Shown here: one piece after another, positions 63,264 through 64,000 of the stretch | Position numbering within the stretch: position 1 is the stretch's first letter | How the letters are laid out: each line of letters starts with the position of its first letter | Assembly (NCBI GenBank): GCA_019456255.1 | Contig: VRUG01000002.1 | Location: 145,314-209,313, forward strand | Length of the DNA: 64,000 nt | From: Planctomycetota bacterium | GTDB taxonomy: Bacteria > Planctomycetota > Phycisphaerae > Sedimentisphaerales > Anaerobacaceae | Direction of reading: 5' to 3' | The notes under the pieces: model-generated | The model's input: the letters and a program-made list of their open reading frames with translations, nothing else | Databases searched by the model: none | What the model was told of the DNA's origin: nothing | Program-made: the position numbers and the translations under genes

Positions 63264-63361
63264 TTTCCCCTCATCTATTTACTTGCTTTCATACTATTTA
63301 TCTGCTATTAGTATTATTTAATAAATCGAAGGTATTGTAAAACAAAATCAGGAAAAATATC

Positions 63362-63865
63362 ATGGCTGACGAAAAAACCAGTTCAGTAGCGATAGTAATG
63401 GGCTCCGACAGCGATATGCCCGTAATGCAAAGCTGTATCGACCAGCTAAAGGCCTTCGGTATCGACCCGATAGTTCGTATAATCTCGGCGCATCGCACAC
63501 CGAAGGTTGCCGCTCAATTCGCCGCAAATGCCTCCAAAAATGGCATTAAGATTATAATCGCCGCCGCTGGCATGGCCGCGCATCTCGCAGGGGCAATGGC
63601 AGCGCAGACAACCTTGCCCGTTATTGGGGTTCCAATGGCCGCAAAAGATGGTCCGGCGGGACTTGATGCACTGCTGAGCACCGTCCAGATGCCCCCGGGC
63701 GTACCAGTGGCAACTGTAGCGATTGGAAAAGCCGGAGCGAAAAATGCCGCAATATTGGCCGTACAAATCTTGGCACTGGCAGATACCGGCTTAGCCCAAA
63801 AACTTGTAGAGTTTAAAAAGCAACAGGAAGAAAAGGTCATAGAAAAAGACTCAGCTTTACAATAA
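63362..63865 (+). CDS. purE: N5-carboxyaminoimidazole ribonucleotide mutase
   Basis: Purine synthesis step converting N5-CAIR to CAIR, 167 residues. [25 protein letters not shown] with the catalytic His, [15 protein letters not shown], and [34 protein letters not shown] are diagnostic of class I PurE. AGGAAAA precedes the ATG. No purK follows within the window. Confidence 0.97.
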   Translation: MADEKTSSVAIVMGSDSDMPVMQSCIDQLKAFGIDPIVRIISAHRTPKVAAQFAANASKNGIKIIIAAAGMAAHLAGAMAAQTTLPVIGVPMAAKDGPAGLDALLSTVQMPPGVPVATVAIGKAGAKNAAILAVQILALADTGLAQKLVEFKKQQEEKVIEKDSALQ

Positions 63866-63928
63866 GAAGCTAAGCGCAGATCAATGATTTCGATTAGAGC
63901 ATTTTAATCTTTTCTGTTCGCATTGGCC

Positions 63929-64000
63929 TGACCCCCTAAAACTGTACCATTGCGAATTAGAGAGTATCCGATAAAATGAGTTGGTTTTATGGAAAGGATG
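63929..64000 (+). mobile_element. Possible left end of an insertion sequence, cut by the window edge
   Basis: TGACCCCCTAAAACTGTACCA resembles the kind of terminal sequence seen at some insertion-sequence ends, and a reading frame opens at ATG 63976 (MSWFYGKD) and runs off the window. Only 72 bases are visible, no matching right end can be seen, and the call is tentative. Confidence 0.25.

Noticed and set aside
1..64000. CRISPR arrays, rRNA genes or prophage structural genes
   Set aside because: No regularly spaced direct repeats, rRNA sequence or phage gene clusters were seen anywhere in the window.

Overview
The window looks like chromosome from an anaerobic planctomycete-type bacterium, probably a Phycisphaerae (Sedimentisphaerales-like) lineage. 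This is inferred from the mix of a short planctomycete-style pseudopilin with an H-x-DG-type C-terminus, a glutamyl-tRNA synthetase with a large insert after KLSKR, frequent TTG/GTG starts, and a MetF/MetV/Hdr/MvhD operon of acetogen type. No rRNA or phylogenetic marker settles it. Most of the sequence is dense housekeeping genes in short operons whose genes overlap by 4-11 bases.

Layout. 1-1000: the start of dnaN on the minus strand, preceded by a spacer with two perfect DnaA boxes and an AT-rich stretch, a good oriC candidate. 1-12.2 kb: a WYL regulator with an operator-like repeat inside its promoter, a small lipoprotein, cdaA-ybbR (c-di-AMP), cstA, der, a ClpP-like secreted protease, and an XRE regulator with three tandem DUF2178 paralogues. 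12.2-24.3 kb: a frameshifted dcd, ogt, then pheA-tpiA-secG-yicC-gmk-rpoZ-coaC-coaB on plus and AKR-purB-pyrE-ald on minus. 24.3-24.6 kb: an unassigned small RNA candidate with an H-type pseudoknot, promoter and terminator. 25-32.4 kb: queA, a pseudopilin, and aconitase-LOG protein (frameshifted by a 10-bp tandem repeat)-unknown-hisD. 32.4-44.5 kb: gltX-pfkB-thpR-recA-alaS on minus, a Nudix gene and glnS on plus, and a minus operon ending in smpB, a DUF1844 gene and trpC.

44.6-53.7 kb is the metabolic centrepiece: one overlapping minus-strand operon hdrA-mvhD-hdrC-hdrB-metV-metF-methyltransferase. It fits an electron-bifurcating methylene-tetrahydrofolate reductase joined to a corrinoid/pterin methyltransferase. 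Its HdrA is a 1487-residue fusion of two HdrA units with a GltD/NfnB-like NAD(P)H-binding module inserted in the first.

54.2-62.4 kb is accessory-like: a ThiD2-ThiE fusion with a structured, terminator-bearing RNA upstream, a 111-bp long inverted repeat, greA, a GH130 phosphorylase, tRNA-Thr, and then an AT-richer minus-strand group (DUF523/TudS-like protein, P-loop kinase, methyltransferase, Nudix-like protein, membrane protein, zinc ribbon). This group ends near a duplicated 3' end of the AmmeMemoRadiSam B gene. The two copies of that end differ only at synonymous positions, which resembles the footprint of an element that integrated at a gene end. purE and a possible insertion-sequence end close the window.
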